Of a stretch of 64,000 bases of DNA, positions 1 through 13,017 are shown piece by piece. Origin of the DNA: Sphingomonas sp. PAMC 26621 (GTDB lineage Bacteria; Pseudomonadota; Alphaproteobacteria; Sphingomonadales; Sphingomonadaceae); NCBI RefSeq assembly GCF_000251145.1, contig NZ_AIDW01000013.1, positions 1 through 64,000 on the forward strand, given 5' to 3'. The notes beneath the pieces were generated by a model, which saw only the letters and a list, made by a program, of their open reading frames with translations, had not been told where the DNA came from and did not search any database. Each line of letters starts with the position of its first letter. The first letter of the stretch is position 1. A program made the translations under genes and the position numbers.

Positions 1-71
1 TATCGGGAGACGGCGCTTGTGGCAGCCCCTCTCCCCGGCCCTCTCCCCGGAGGGGAGAGGGAGATAGTGTC
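1..71. repeat. GC-rich hairpin downstream of atpD
   Basis: Positions 39-61 form a perfect 23-base palindromic hairpin, CCCTCTCCCC / GGGGAGAGGG with a three-base centre, just after the atpD stop codon. The same polypyrimidine arm recurs at 2468-2490 and 2561-2583, so it is a repeat family rather than a one-off terminator. The next gene of the operon (atpC in this group) would lie beyond the left edge. The hairpin could separate or stabilise operon mRNA segments. It has no T-run, so intrinsic termination is not supported. Confidence 0.6.
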
Positions 72-2452
<2,381 letters not shown>

Positions 2453-2460
2453 TCTCGTCC

Positions 2461-2589
2461 TTCTTCTCCCTCTCCCCCCCGGGGAGAGGGTCGGGGAGAG
2501 GGGCAGTCACAAACTTACGTCCGCGTTACTGCCCTCTCCCGACTTCGCTTCGCTCGTCTGCCCTCTCCCCGTGGGGGAGAGGGAGAAGT
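2461..2589. repeat. Pair of polypyrimidine hairpins between atpA and atpG
   Basis: Two hairpins with the arm CCCTCTCCCC lie at 2468-2490 and 2561-2583, about 70 bases apart, inside the atp operon. Between them is further CT-rich sequence that can pair with either arm (for example GGGGAGAGGGGCAG with CTGCCCTCTCCC). The family also occurs at 39-61. The placement within an operon, without a T-run, suggests mRNA processing or stability rather than termination; this is inference. Confidence 0.65.
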
Positions 2590-4681
<2,092 letters not shown>

Positions 4682-4851
4682 GCGATTGGAATCCTCTTGG
4701 ACGTCATAAGGTGGCCCCATGGGGAATGAAGGCGGCAAAAGCGCCTCCAGATGGGTTGCCGGTTCGCTAGCATCGGGTTGCCGGGGATGCAAGCCGCGCG
4801 CTGAAATGTGTCCGGGGCGGGACGGTTTTTCCCGTCCAATTTCTTTTAACT

Positions 4852-4867
4852 GTAATATTCGGTTAAC
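4852..4867. promoter_or_regulatory. CtrA-box-like site upstream of chemoreceptor gene
   Basis: The sequence reads GTAA-N7-TTAAC, one mismatch from the alphaproteobacterial CtrA consensus TTAA-N7-TTAAC. It ends 35 bases before the chemoreceptor ATG. A further TTTTAAC lies just upstream at about 4844-4850. The gap between atpH and this gene (4682-4901) otherwise holds a small hairpin (GGGACGG / CCGTCCC, around 4820-4838) and no gene. Regulation by CtrA is inference. Confidence 0.4.
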
Positions 4868-4901
4868 TAGCTGTCAGCCCCTTGGTGCGCATTAGCGGCC
4901 C

Positions 4902-6683
4902 ATGAAGATCGTTACGCCCCTGCTACCGACCCGCTTTCTGAAACCCCTGATCGGGGGGTTGCTTGTCAGATGGACGGATGGCGAACGCAATATGCGGGTG
5001 CAGCTGCGCAGGGTCGTCTGTGCGCTGCTCGCCATCCAAGCGCTTTTCGCGGTTACGCTGCTGGGCACGACGCTTGCCACCAGCCACCGCGTCACGGCGC
5101 TGGTGGTGGATCGGCTTTACCCGATCGGCGAATTGCAACGCGTCAACGCGAGCTACAGCACGGCGTTGCTGACCGCCAACAAGGTGCGCAGCGGCAATCT
5201 CTCCGCGGTTGGCGCGATTGCGATGATCGAGGCGACCCGCGGGGAGATCGCGAGCAGCTGGAACGCCTTTACCCGCCACAACCTCGACAGCCGTCGGGCC
5301 GGAGAAGTTGCCAAAGTCGCGACCGCGCGGCACGACGCGGACGCCGCGCTCGACAAGTTGCTGGCGCTGCTGCGCGGCGGGCACGTCGATCAACTCGACT
5401 TCTTCCTGAGCGGGGCGATGTACGCGGCGATCGACCCGCTGACGGTGTCCAGCGCCACATTGATTGCCGACCTGCGCGCCGACGCGATCCGCGAGCGTGC
5501 TGCGCTGGAGCTGGGGTTCGGGCAGGTGTACCTGCTGGTGACGGTCATCACGGTCGTCGCGGTACTGGTGTCTTTCTGGGGGATGCGCATGTTGTCGCGG
5601 CGGGTCGAGCAGCCGCTGGCACAGATAGCCGCCGCGACGCGCGACATCACGCTGGACCGTCTGGACGCGGTGATCCCCGCGCTCGACCGCACCGACGAGA
5701 TCGGCGAGATCGCCCGCGCGCTCGCCTTCGCGCGCGATCGTTCGGCCGAGGCACGCCGGCTGAGCGAGGAAGCGCGCCGTACCGCCGACGCGCTCAACGC
5801 CAACGAACGGCGCGAGGATGCCGCGCGGGCGCGCCGCGCGGCGCATCTCGAAGCGCTGTTCCAGACGTTCGAACAGGACGCTGGCACGTCGGTCAAGCGG
5901 CTCGCCTCGGCGGGCCCCGCGCTCCGCGAGACGGCGGGGGCAATGGCCGATGAGGCCGGGACGACCCAGGAACAGGCGATGGCGACCGCCGCGCTGACCG
6001 AGCAAAGCGCGAGCAACGCGCGCACGATCGCGCATTCCGCATCGGCGCTGGCCGGGGCGATCGATCAGATCAGCCGCGAAGCGAATGAATCACGCGCCAG
6101 CGTGGCGACGGTGCGTTCGCGGACGCTGGAAGGCCGCGACCGCGCCGAATCGCTCGGCGCGCTGGTTTCGGAAATCTCGGTGGTGCTCGACATGATCGCG
6201 GCGGTTGCCGGGCAGACCAATCTGCTCGCGCTCAACGCGACGATCGAGGCGGCGCGCGCGGGCGAGGCGGGCCGCGGCTTCGCGGTCGTCGCCGATGAGG
6301 TCAAAGGGCTGGCGCGCCAGACCCAGACCGCAGCGCGGCGGATCGAGGAACGGCTCGAGGCGGTGCGCGTCGCGACCGACACGGTGCTCGAGACGATCGA
6401 ATCGGTCAACGGGCTGGTCGCCGAGCTCGACCGCTCCTCCGCCAATGTCGCGCAGGCGGTCGACCAGCAGCGCGGGATGACCCAGGCGATCGCTTATGCC
6501 ATCGCCGAGGTCGAGGACGGCACCGCCGACGCCGCCGCCAACATGCAGACGCTGCGCGAACGCGCCGAACGCTCGCGCCACAGCGCCGACCAGGTGACCC
6601 GCACCGCCTGCGATGTGGCAGTCGGGGTGGAGACGTTGCGCGGGCAGATCAACGGGCTGATCGCCGACGTGCGCGCGGCGTGA
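4902..6683 (+). CDS. Methyl-accepting chemotaxis protein
   Basis: A transmembrane chemoreceptor that should signal to CheA/CheW. The protein has 593 residues. A cytoplasmic N-terminal stretch of about 36 residues precedes TM1 (about 38-58). Next come a helical periplasmic sensor domain (about 60-205), TM2 (about 208-230), a HAMP domain (about 232-285) and a long helical signalling domain. The hairpin tip is well conserved ([18 protein letters not shown], about 438-455, then [15 protein letters not shown]). Internal start codons exist (for example residue 31), so the first 30 residues are uncertain. No che or fla genes are nearby, so it is an orphan receptor. The ligand is unknown. Confidence 0.93.
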   Translation: MKIVTPLLPTRFLKPLIGGLLVRWTDGERNMRVQLRRVVCALLAIQALFAVTLLGTTLATSHRVTALVVDRLYPIGELQRVNASYSTALLTANKVRSGNLSAVGAIAMIEATRGEIASSWNAFTRHNLDSRRAGEVAKVATARHDADAALDKLLALLRGGHVDQLDFFLSGAMYAAIDPLTVSSATLIADLRADAIRERAALELGFGQVYLLVTVITVVAVLVSFWGMRMLSRRVEQPLAQIAAATRDITLDRLDAVIPALDRTDEIGEIARALAFARDRSAEARRLSEEARRTADALNANERREDAARARRAAHLEALFQTFEQDAGTSVKRLASAGPALRETAGAMADEAGTTQEQAMATAALTEQSASNARTIAHSASALAGAIDQISREANESRASVATVRSRTLEGRDRAESLGALVSEISVVLDMIAAVAGQTNLLALNATIEAARAGEAGRGFAVVADEVKGLARQTQTAARRIEERLEAVRVATDTVLETIESVNGLVAELDRSSANVAQAVDQQRGMTQAIAYAIAEVEDGTADAAANMQTLRERAERSRHSADQVTRTACDVAVGVETLRGQINGLIADVRAA

Positions 6684-6716
6684 TACCTGTCGGCGGGTCG
6701 AGAGGGGGGCACGCTC

Positions 6717-7126
6717 CGTCACCCCGGCGAAGGCGCGACCTCTGCATAAAGGCAATGGCAGGCTTAATCGTCACCCGCCGCCTCTATCGCTGCCGTCATG
6801 CTGAACTCGTCTCACCATCCACCGCGCAACGGGCATAGTCCGGGCCCGTGGAGGGCTGGATCCTGAAACGCATTCAGGATGACGGACGGTTACAAGAGGC
6901 GGGGGCAAGTATGATCCCCATCACGGCTGGATTACGACACCGCCCCGGCCTTCGCGATACCTCTGCGAAACCATAGGTGTTCTCCCGCGGAGGCGGGAGC
7001 CCAGGAGTCGCGAGAGCTGTACGCTGTTGCTTTGCTTGGCCCTGGATTCCCGCCTTCACGGGAAAACAGCCAAGGAGGGGGCCGCAAACCGACTGTAGGA
7101 GAGGTCTCGCCTTCGCCGGGGTGACG
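6717..7126. repeat. 410-bp non-coding segment bounded by inverted repeats
   Basis: The 594-base gap between the chemoreceptor and the dienelactone hydrolase holds no convincing gene. Its ends are near-perfect inverted copies. At 6717-6745 the sequence reads CGTCACCCCGGCGAAGGCG followed by CGACCTCTGC. At 7099-7126 its reverse complement appears with one or two changes. Inside are a REP-like palindrome (6795-6884), a second partial end at about 6939-6965, and a CTCCCGC/GCGGGAG hairpin near 6981-7000. It may be a small non-autonomous element or a cluster of REP elements. No transposase is present. Confidence 0.55.
6795..6884. repeat. REP-like palindrome, composite copy 1
   Basis: The left arm begins GTCATGCTGAACTCG and the right arm ends ATTCAGGATGACG; each arm is itself a short hairpin. 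The surrounding bases (about 6735-6889) match a second locus at about 21296-21447 over roughly 150 bases, including the shared text CGACCTCTGC/GAGACCTCTGC upstream and GACGGACGG downstream. It belongs to the same family as the tandem array at 15541-16002. Confidence 0.7.
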
Positions 7127-7277
7127 GGCGGGGGGCGTTGAACGTCCTTCGCCCGCGTCCGGCATCGCGCCGGCACGACGGTCCCTTGCGGCAGAAACCC
7201 GGCAAGAGACGACGCACCCCCTAGACCAATGCTGGCGGCGCGGTATGGCGCAGGCACCCCCAGCAGGAGCGACTCAC

Positions 7278-7955
7278 ATGTCCGCCACCACCATCAAGAT
7301 GACCATGTCCGACGGCGCCGAAATTTCCGTCTATCACGCCGAACCGGAAGGCGAACGCCGCGGCGGCCTCGTGCTGGTGCAGGAGATCTTCGGCGTGACC
7401 GATCACATCCGCAGCCTGTGCGACGGCTATGCCGCCGACGGTTACGAAGTGCTCGCGCCCGCGGTGTTCGACCGCGAGCATCCGGGCTTCGAGGCCGAAT
7501 ATTCGGGCGAAGGCTTCGCGCGCGGCGTCGAGCTCGCGAGCAAGCTGCATCCGTTCGAGCTTACGCTCGCCGACGTCCAGACCTGCATCGATTCGCTTGC
7601 CGACAAGGGGCCGGTGTTCGTCGTCGGCTATTGCTACGGCGGGTCGGTCGCGTGGAAGGCGGCGACCAGCCTGCGCGGCGTCGCGGCAGTCTCGGGCTAT
7701 TACGGCAGCATGATTCCCGATGCCGCCGACGAGGAGCCCAAGGTCCCGACGATCCTGCACTTCGGCAAGAAGGACGACCACATTCCGCTGGCGGGCGTCG
7801 AGAAGGTGATTGCCAAGGATTGGCCAAACGCGACCGTCTATCTTTACGAGGCGGGTCACGGCTTCAACTCGGATCGCCGCGACGATTATGACGCGGAGAG
7901 CGCGAAGCTCGCCAAGCAGCGCACGCTCGACCTGTTCGCCGCGAACGGCGGTTGA
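7278..7955 (+). CDS. Dienelactone hydrolase family protein
   Basis: An alpha/beta hydrolase of the dienelactone hydrolase family, cytoplasmic. These enzymes open dienelactone rings or related esters in ring-cleavage pathways, but many members have other substrates. The start at 7278 is preferred over an ATG 33 bases upstream because an AGGAG site sits 8 bases before it, giving 225 residues. The nucleophile Cys is in VGYCYGG (about C119), the acid in KKDDHIP (about D166/D167) and the His in EAGHGF (about H194), so the Cys-Asp-His triad is complete. No catabolic genes are nearby, so the substrate cannot be inferred. It is followed by a strong hairpin and then ada. Confidence 0.9.
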   Translation: MSATTIKMTMSDGAEISVYHAEPEGERRGGLVLVQEIFGVTDHIRSLCDGYAADGYEVLAPAVFDREHPGFEAEYSGEGFARGVELASKLHPFELTLADVQTCIDSLADKGPVFVVGYCYGGSVAWKAATSLRGVAAVSGYYGSMIPDAADEEPKVPTILHFGKKDDHIPLAGVEKVIAKDWPNATVYLYEAGHGFNSDRRDDYDAESAKLAKQRTLDLFAANGG

Positions 7956-7969
7956 CGCTTTGAGCGCAA

Positions 7970-7997
7970 CCGGCGGGATGTGATCGCATCCCGCCGG
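7970..7997. promoter_or_regulatory. Strong hairpin immediately upstream of ada
   Basis: CCGGCGGGATG (7970-7980) pairs perfectly with CATCCCGCCGG (7987-7997) around a six-base loop. It lies 15 bases after the hydrolase stop and 16 bases before the ada ATG. There is no T-run. It could end the upstream transcript, act on ada translation, or serve as a protein-binding palindrome; the sequence alone does not decide. Confidence 0.5.
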
Positions 7998-8013
7998 AGC
8001 GTATAGCGTCGGC

Positions 8014-9051
8014 ATGACGCAAACTTTCCTTCTCGATCCCGCGATGGCCTGGGCCGCGTTCGAAGCGCGGGACCGCCACAGCGATGGCCGCTTCGTCGGT
8101 GCGGTGAAGACCACCGGCATCTACTGCAAGCCAAGCTGCCCCGCGCGCCACCCGAAGCGCGAGCACGTTACCTTCTACCGCGACCCCGCCGAGGCGCGTG
8201 CCGCCGGGTATCGCGCGTGCCTGCGCTGCAAGCCCGACGAGGTCGGGCGCGACCGGATCGCCGTCGCGCGCGCGGTCGCGTTGCTCGAGGCGGCGGAGGA
8301 CATGCTCGCGCTTGACGCGCTCGCGGCGCAGGTCGGCTACGCGCCGCACCATTTCCACCGCCTGTTTAAGCGCGCGACCGGGGTGACCCCGGCGGCCTAT
8401 GCGCGCGGGCTGCGGGCGCGGCGGGCGGCATTGGCGTTGACAGGAGAAACGAGCGTGACCGAGGCGATCTACGAAGCGGGCTATTCCGCGCCGAGCCGAT
8501 TCTACGAAGATGGCGCGAAACGGCTCGGGATGAGCCCGAGCGCGTGGAAGCGCGGCGGCGCCGGGGTTACGATCCGCTGGACGATCGCGGACACCAGCTT
8601 GGGGGCGATGCTGGTCGCGGCGACCGACAAGGGGCTGTGCCGCGTTTCGTTCGACGAAGATGAGACCGCGTTGCGCGCACGGTTTCCCGAAGCGGAGATC
8701 CTCCCCGGGGGCGCCGCGCTCGCGACGCTTGCAGCCCAGGTCGTCGCCAGCGTCGAATCGCCCGAGCGCGACCAGGATCTGCCGCTCGACGTGCAGGGCA
8801 CCGCGTTCCAGGAGGCGGTCTGGCAGGCGCTCCGCGCGATCCCGCTGGGTGAGACGCGCAGCTATGCCGAGCTTGCGGCGATGATCGGCAACCCTTCCGC
8901 GGTGCGCGCGGCGGGGACGGCGTGCGGCGCGAACCCGGTGTCGATCGTGGTGCCGTGCCATCGCGTCCAGCGCGGGGACGGGACGCTGGGGGGCTATGCA
9001 TACGGGATCGATCGGAAGGTGGTGCTGCGCAAGCGCGAGGGGGTGGTTTAG
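8014..9051 (+). CDS. ada: Ada: O6-alkylguanine-DNA alkyltransferase and transcription activator
   Basis: Ada repairs methylphosphotriesters and O6-alkylguanine by irreversible transfer to its own cysteines, and when methylated activates the adaptive response. The protein has 345 residues and all three modules. The N-terminal zinc domain has four cysteines, C38 and C42 (YCKPSCPARHPKR) and C69 and C72 (ACLRCKPDE). An AraC-type helix-turn-helix domain spans about 80-180. The C-terminal alkyltransferase domain has its acceptor in VVPCHRVQ (C315) and the usual GGYAYG motif. No alkB or other repair gene is adjacent. Confidence 0.97.
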   Translation: MTQTFLLDPAMAWAAFEARDRHSDGRFVGAVKTTGIYCKPSCPARHPKREHVTFYRDPAEARAAGYRACLRCKPDEVGRDRIAVARAVALLEAAEDMLALDALAAQVGYAPHHFHRLFKRATGVTPAAYARGLRARRAALALTGETSVTEAIYEAGYSAPSRFYEDGAKRLGMSPSAWKRGGAGVTIRWTIADTSLGAMLVAATDKGLCRVSFDEDETALRARFPEAEILPGGAALATLAAQVVASVESPERDQDLPLDVQGTAFQEAVWQALRAIPLGETRSYAELAAMIGNPSAVRAAGTACGANPVSIVVPCHRVQRGDGTLGGYAYGIDRKVVLRKREGVV

Positions 9052-9072
9052 GGGGCCAGGTTTCTTGACGCC

Positions 9073-9188
9073 GCTTCCCCCGCGAAGGCCGGGGCCCGGT
9101 AGAAGTGGTCAAGGAAACGGGGCGCAGTCCTTCGCTGGCGCCAGTTGCGCCCCCGGACCCCGGACCCCGGCCTTCGCCGGGAAAGCGC
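9073..9188. repeat. Long-arm inverted repeat (GCCCCGGCCTTCGCCGGGG family)
   Basis: Two arms of about 30 bases, GCTTCCCCCGCGAAGGCCGG... and ...CCGGCCTTCGCCGGGAAAGC, face each other around about 60 bases of unrelated sequence. The right arm has a partial duplication of the GGACCCC stretch. The same element occurs at 34724-34830, 41937-42044 and 50550-50657. It lies between two genes on the same strand, so it is not simply a convergent terminator. Confidence 0.65.
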
Positions 9189-9291
9189 AAAGGAAGCAGC
9201 GCGCATTCCTTCCCTGACAGGCCGGTCGCGGCCCCGACCATTGTCTCCTGCTAAAAGCGCGTTAGCGTCCCCCTCACAAGGGGAAACGCCA

Positions 9292-10179
9292 ATGCTGCCG
9301 ACCGAACCGAACACACCGCCCAACAGTCGCGTCTGGCGGTTCCTCCATTTTCCGCTCGTCCTTCTGTTCATCGGGTTTGTCTTCGTGTTCGGCGGGCAGA
9401 TCGTGGCGAGCGCGTTCGCCAAGCTGTCGCCGCCGCTCAAGGGCTCGCCGGTCAGCGTGCTTCAGGCCGCCGCCTTCGCCGCGCTGATTGCCGGCGCATA
9501 TGTCGCGTTCGTCCGGCTGATCGAGCGGCGTCCGGTCTACGAATTCGGCGCGCAGGGGTGGGCGCGCGAACTGGCGGCGGGGCTCGCCGGCGGGACGGTT
9601 TTGTTCAGCCTCGTCATCGGGATCATTGCGGCGCTGGGCGGGTATCGCGTGGTCGGGACCGGTGCGGTGTCGTCGATCTATGCCGCCGCGGCACTGGCGA
9701 TCCTGTCGGGGGTGGTCGAGGAGATCGTGCTGCGGGGGCTGTTCTTCCGGTTGCTCGAACGGCTGCTCGGGAGCTGGATCGCGCTGGCGCTGTCCGCGGC
9801 GCTGTTCGGCGCGCTGCATCTCGGCAACCCCAATGCGACACTGTCCGCCGCAATCGCCATTGCGCTCGAAGCGGGCGTGATGCTCGCCGCACTCTACATG
9901 CTGACGCGGCGACTTTGGGCGGCGATCGGGCTGCACGCCGCGTGGAACTTCGCGCAGGGCGGGATCTACGGAATCGCGGTGTCGGGCTTCCAGCAGACCG
10001 GGTTGCTGCGCCCCGAGATCCAGGGGCCGGAGTGGCTCACCGGGGGCAGTTTCGGCGCCGAGGCGTCGCTGCCCGCGGTGCTGGTCAACACGGTGTTCGG
10101 GATCGGCTTGCTGGTCCTCGCGCAGCGCCGCGGCCTGGTCGTCGCGCCTTTATGGGTGCGCCGCCGCTCAGCCGCCTGA
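9292..10179 (+). CDS. CPBP-family intramembrane metalloprotease
   Basis: A polytopic membrane protein of the CAAX protease/bacteriocin-processing (CPBP, Abi) family. The frame is open from 9145, but the ATG at 9292 is preferred because a purine-rich AAGGGGAAA site precedes it and the protein then starts just before its first membrane helix. This gives 295 residues. The family motifs are present: EEIVLRGLFFR (E143, E144, R148), the second-motif His in FGALHLGN (H176), and HAAWN (H215, N219). About seven to eight hydrophobic helices are visible. The physiological substrate is unknown. Its 3' end overlaps the convergent protease gene by 12 bases. Confidence 0.9.
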   Translation: MLPTEPNTPPNSRVWRFLHFPLVLLFIGFVFVFGGQIVASAFAKLSPPLKGSPVSVLQAAAFAALIAGAYVAFVRLIERRPVYEFGAQGWARELAAGLAGGTVLFSLVIGIIAALGGYRVVGTGAVSSIYAAAALAILSGVVEEIVLRGLFFRLLERLLGSWIALALSAALFGALHLGNPNATLSAAIAIALEAGVMLAALYMLTRRLWAAIGLHAAWNFAQGGIYGIAVSGFQQTGLLRPEIQGPEWLTGGSFGAEASLPAVLVNTVFGIGLLVLAQRRGLVVAPLWVRRRSAA

Positions 10180-11772
10180 CGCGGCGGCGGGGGTGCAGCT
10201 GTAGACGATCTTCTCATTGGGTTGCGGCGGCAGCGCGGTGCGGATTGCGGCCTGCTGCGTGGCAAGGTTGGCGCGTCCCGCCTCGTCGGGTGAACAGGCC
10301 TTGAGCGTCACCTGCGAGCGGATCTTGCGGACCGACTCCATCTGGTCCGCCGACAGGAAATAGCGCCGCGTGACATAGGCGCGGGTGGCGGGATCGAACT
10401 GCATCACCGACACGGTCTGCTCCTCGGCCGGGACGAGGATGCGGTCCCATTTGCTGCCATTCTCGGCATATTGCGTGCGCCCGTTCATGCAGCCGGACGT
10501 GCCCCAGTCGATCGCGACGTCGCTCGTCTGCGACGAGACGACGCGGCTGCGCTCGGGAACGAAGCGGCACGTCATCCTGCCGAGCGCGGCGGTCGACGAC
10601 ACGGCGCCGGACGATGCCGGCGGCACGGTTGCCGTGACACCGCGTGGCAACATTGGTTCGCCCGAGGGCCGCAGCATGAACACCGCCACTGCGCCGAGCA
10701 TCACCGCGGCACCGCCGATCCAGCCCCACACGGCGGGGCGGCGCTTTGCCTGCAGCTCGAACAGCGTTCCCGCACCGATCCCCATCGCGCCGAACACGAG
10801 CAGCAACGTCGCGATCGCCATTACATTCTCGCGGTGCCGGTCGGCGGCGATCCGGGCGCTCGCCATCGTCGCCTGTTGCTCGGTCGCTAGGCGGCTGGCG
10901 GTATCGCGGCGCGCCGCGTCGGCGAGGCTCGAGGCCTGCGCGTCCGCGTCGCGGTCCGCCTTGTCGCTCTCGGCAATGCTGGTGCAGGGCGCGCCGACCG
11001 CAGCATAAGGCTGTTTCGCGCGGGTCAGGAAGGCGGCGAGCTCGCTGTCGGCGATCGCGAAGCCGAAGCTGGTGTCGCCTTCCTCCCCCTGCGTGATCGC
11101 CGAGTTTACCCCGAGCACGCGCCCGCAGGGGTCGAGCAACGGCCCGCCCGAATTGCCGCGCGCGATTCCGGCGGTGTGGAGCAGGACGTCGGTCCCCGAC
11201 ATCTGACGGCGACCCGAGAACACGCCCTCCGAACGGATCGGCGACAGCGGGTGGATGTAGTCGGCGGCCGAACGCGCGGTCGCCATGTCGACATTGCCGG
11301 GATAGCCCAGCGCCGTGACCATCGCGCCCTCGTCGACCGGTCCGCTGTAAAGCGCGACCGTCGGCAGCCGCCCGCCGGTGAATTCGATCAGCGCGAGATC
11401 GTGGACCTTGTCGATCGCGATGACGCGGCCCTCATACCCCTTGCTGCCCTCCGACGGGACGACGCCGATGACGACGTTGCCCGGATAGCGCGAAGCAAGA
11501 TCGACGACATGCGCGTTGGTGACGACCCGGTTGGGCGCGACCGCGAAGCCGCTGCCGTGGCCGAAGCCGACGACTTCGTCATCGACGATCGCGATCGAGA
11601 CGACGCGGACGACGCTGCGCGCGGTAGCCGAAATGTCGTCGGCGCGCGCCGGGGGCGCGACGGCGAGCCCGGCCAGCAGCAGCAGCGCGGCGGCGAGGAG
11701 CGGGCGAACGTCGCGAAGGTTGCACAGGCGGCGCACGGGTGCGGACTGGCGAGTCAGAAATGCAATGGCCAT
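10168..11772 (-). CDS. Membrane-anchored trypsin-like serine protease
   Basis: A secreted or periplasmic S1-fold protease. The ATG at 11772 gives 534 residues and a clean signal peptide (cleavage expected after residue 44, at PARA-DD). The triad is H88 (NAHVV), D125 (VHDLALIEF) and S208 (GNSGGPL). A charged helical linker (about 265-315) leads to two closely spaced membrane helices (about 318-338 and 348-366). A C-terminal domain of about 165 residues with several cysteines follows and has no family I recognise. No PDZ domain is visible, unlike DegP/DegQ. The topology suggests a protease held at the membrane with a separate sensory or substrate-binding tail. Confidence 0.85.
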   Translation of the reverse strand: MAIAFLTRQSAPVRRLCNLRDVRPLLAAALLLLAGLAVAPPARADDISATARSVVRVVSIAIVDDEVVGFGHGSGFAVAPNRVVTNAHVVDLASRYPGNVVIGVVPSEGSKGYEGRVIAIDKVHDLALIEFTGGRLPTVALYSGPVDEGAMVTALGYPGNVDMATARSAADYIHPLSPIRSEGVFSGRRQMSGTDVLLHTAGIARGNSGGPLLDPCGRVLGVNSAITQGEEGDTSFGFAIADSELAAFLTRAKQPYAAVGAPCTSIAESDKADRDADAQASSLADAARRDTASRLATEQQATMASARIAADRHRENVMAIATLLLVFGAMGIGAGTLFELQAKRRPAVWGWIGGAAVMLGAVAVFMLRPSGEPMLPRGVTATVPPASSGAVSSTAALGRMTCRFVPERSRVVSSQTSDVAIDWGTSGCMNGRTQYAENGSKWDRILVPAEEQTVSVMQFDPATRAYVTRRYFLSADQMESVRKIRSQVTLKACSPDEAGRANLATQQAAIRTALPPQPNEKIVYSCTPAAASGG

Positions 11773-12155
11773 GGTGGCGTCGATTCTGACAGCATGCGGC
11801 GGTGTAGGACAGGGGAATGTTGCGCAGCGACTCGTCTCCCGCCGAAGCGCGCCGCGGGCACGGCCAATCCCGGAGCGCGCGTTCCCATGCGTCGTCGGTG
11901 CTCGACGCGACAGGAGCGGCAATGCATGCGCCAGCGACAGTATCACCCTGGGGTCACGCCTCGAAACGGGACAGTCCCGGCGCGTTTCAGACTTGCCTTG
12001 GCAAGAAACGACAGAAATCGGGCAAGAACGTCGTCCACCCCAATATTCGGTTTGTTTAACAGAATTTTAATACTGTAATATAAGGTGCGCGATTCATCGA
12101 TATCGCCCCGCGAATGCGAGCACTCGCGTTGGGTTGAAACCGGGGACTGAAAAAC
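11773..12155. other. Gene-free intergenic region between divergent protease and PEPxxWA-CTERM genes
   Basis: This 383-base region holds no supported gene. It contains a small perfect palindrome CTTGCC-TT-GGCAAG (11992-12005), an AT-rich stretch (about 12040-12085) with a CtrA-box-like motif, and a short GCGAG/CTCGC hairpin near 12117-12128. The AT-rich stretch is the likely promoter of the downstream gene. Confidence 0.6.
12056..12071. promoter_or_regulatory. CtrA-box-like site upstream of PEPxxWA-CTERM protein 1
   Basis: TTAA-N7-TTAAT, one base from TTAA-N7-TTAAC, in an otherwise GC-rich neighbourhood. It ends 85 bases before the start codon. Very similar sites lie 85-88 bases before two other PEPxxWA-CTERM genes. 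Confidence 0.45.
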
Positions 12156-12998
12156 ATGACGAGATTTTCGATTGCGGCCGCGCTTGGCGTCGTCGCCACG
12201 ACCCTTGCGCTGAATGCAGCGCCTGCACGCGCAGCGACGACGTATGGCACGGGAACCATCGCGCTTGGCACGACGGTCTACACGCAGAGCTTCGATACGC
12301 TCGCGTCCACTGGCACGACCGGGATCGCGCTGCCGAACGGCTGGCGCGCGCTGGAGGACGGGGCCTCCGCGAACGGGACCTACGGCGTCGGCAATGGCAG
12401 CCTCAACACCGGCAACGTCTACAGCTTCGGCGCTACGGGTTCGACCGACCGGGCGCTGGGGACGCTGCGCAGCGGCAACCTCCTGCCGGCGATCGGCGCG
12501 ATCTTCACCAATGCAACCGGCAGCAAGATCACCGACCTGGTCATCGCCTATACCGGCGAGCAGTGGCGCGATGGCGGCAGCCCGGTGGATTCGCTCAATT
12601 TCCAATATTCGCTGACCTCGACCAACTTTGCCGACGCACTGACCAGCGCCGCGTGGACCTCGGTTTCGGCGCTCAATTTCCTGTCGCCGACCAACAGCAG
12701 CAACGGCGGCGCCCTCGACGGGAATGCCGCCGCGAACAGCCGCGCGCTGTCCGCCACGCTGTCGAAGCTCGCGATCGGCTCGGGCGCGACCTTCGCGTTC
12801 CGCTGGATCGATGCCGATCCGGCCGGCGCCGACGACGGGCTTGCGATCGACACCTTTCGCGTCCGCGCGACCACCGCGGTGGTGGCCGCGGTGCCCGAGC
12901 CGGCCACCTGGGCGATGATGATCGCGGGGTTCGCGCTGATCGGCTTCGCCGTGCGACGTGGAACGGCTGCGCGCTGGCGGGGGGCTGTCGCCGCCTGA
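12156..12998 (+). CDS. PEPxxWA-CTERM sorting domain protein 1
   Basis: A secreted protein of 280 residues with a signal peptide (about 1-27, ending ARA-ATT). Its body of about 220 residues is rich in small, polar and aromatic residues. The C-terminal sorting tail is VPEPATWAMMIAGF, then a hydrophobic helix and an RR-containing basic end. Such tails are processed by exosortase-type enzymes and hold the protein at the envelope or release it to the surface. The body resembles the widespread beta-rich extracellular domains of this group, but I cannot name its function. A rho-independent terminator follows at 13018-13050. Confidence 0.88.
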   Translation: MTRFSIAAALGVVATTLALNAAPARAATTYGTGTIALGTTVYTQSFDTLASTGTTGIALPNGWRALEDGASANGTYGVGNGSLNTGNVYSFGATGSTDRALGTLRSGNLLPAIGAIFTNATGSKITDLVIAYTGEQWRDGGSPVDSLNFQYSLTSTNFADALTSAAWTSVSALNFLSPTNSSNGGALDGNAAANSRALSATLSKLAIGSGATFAFRWIDADPAGADDGLAIDTFRVRATTAVVAAVPEPATWAMMIAGFALIGFAVRRGTAARWRGAVAA

Positions 12999-13017
12999 CA
13001 CGCGCGCTGCGATCCTG

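Noticed and set aside
6874..7257. Possible short genes in the repeat-rich gap before the dienelactone hydrolase
   Set aside because: Frames consist of repeat sequence with no ribosome-binding site or family resemblance.
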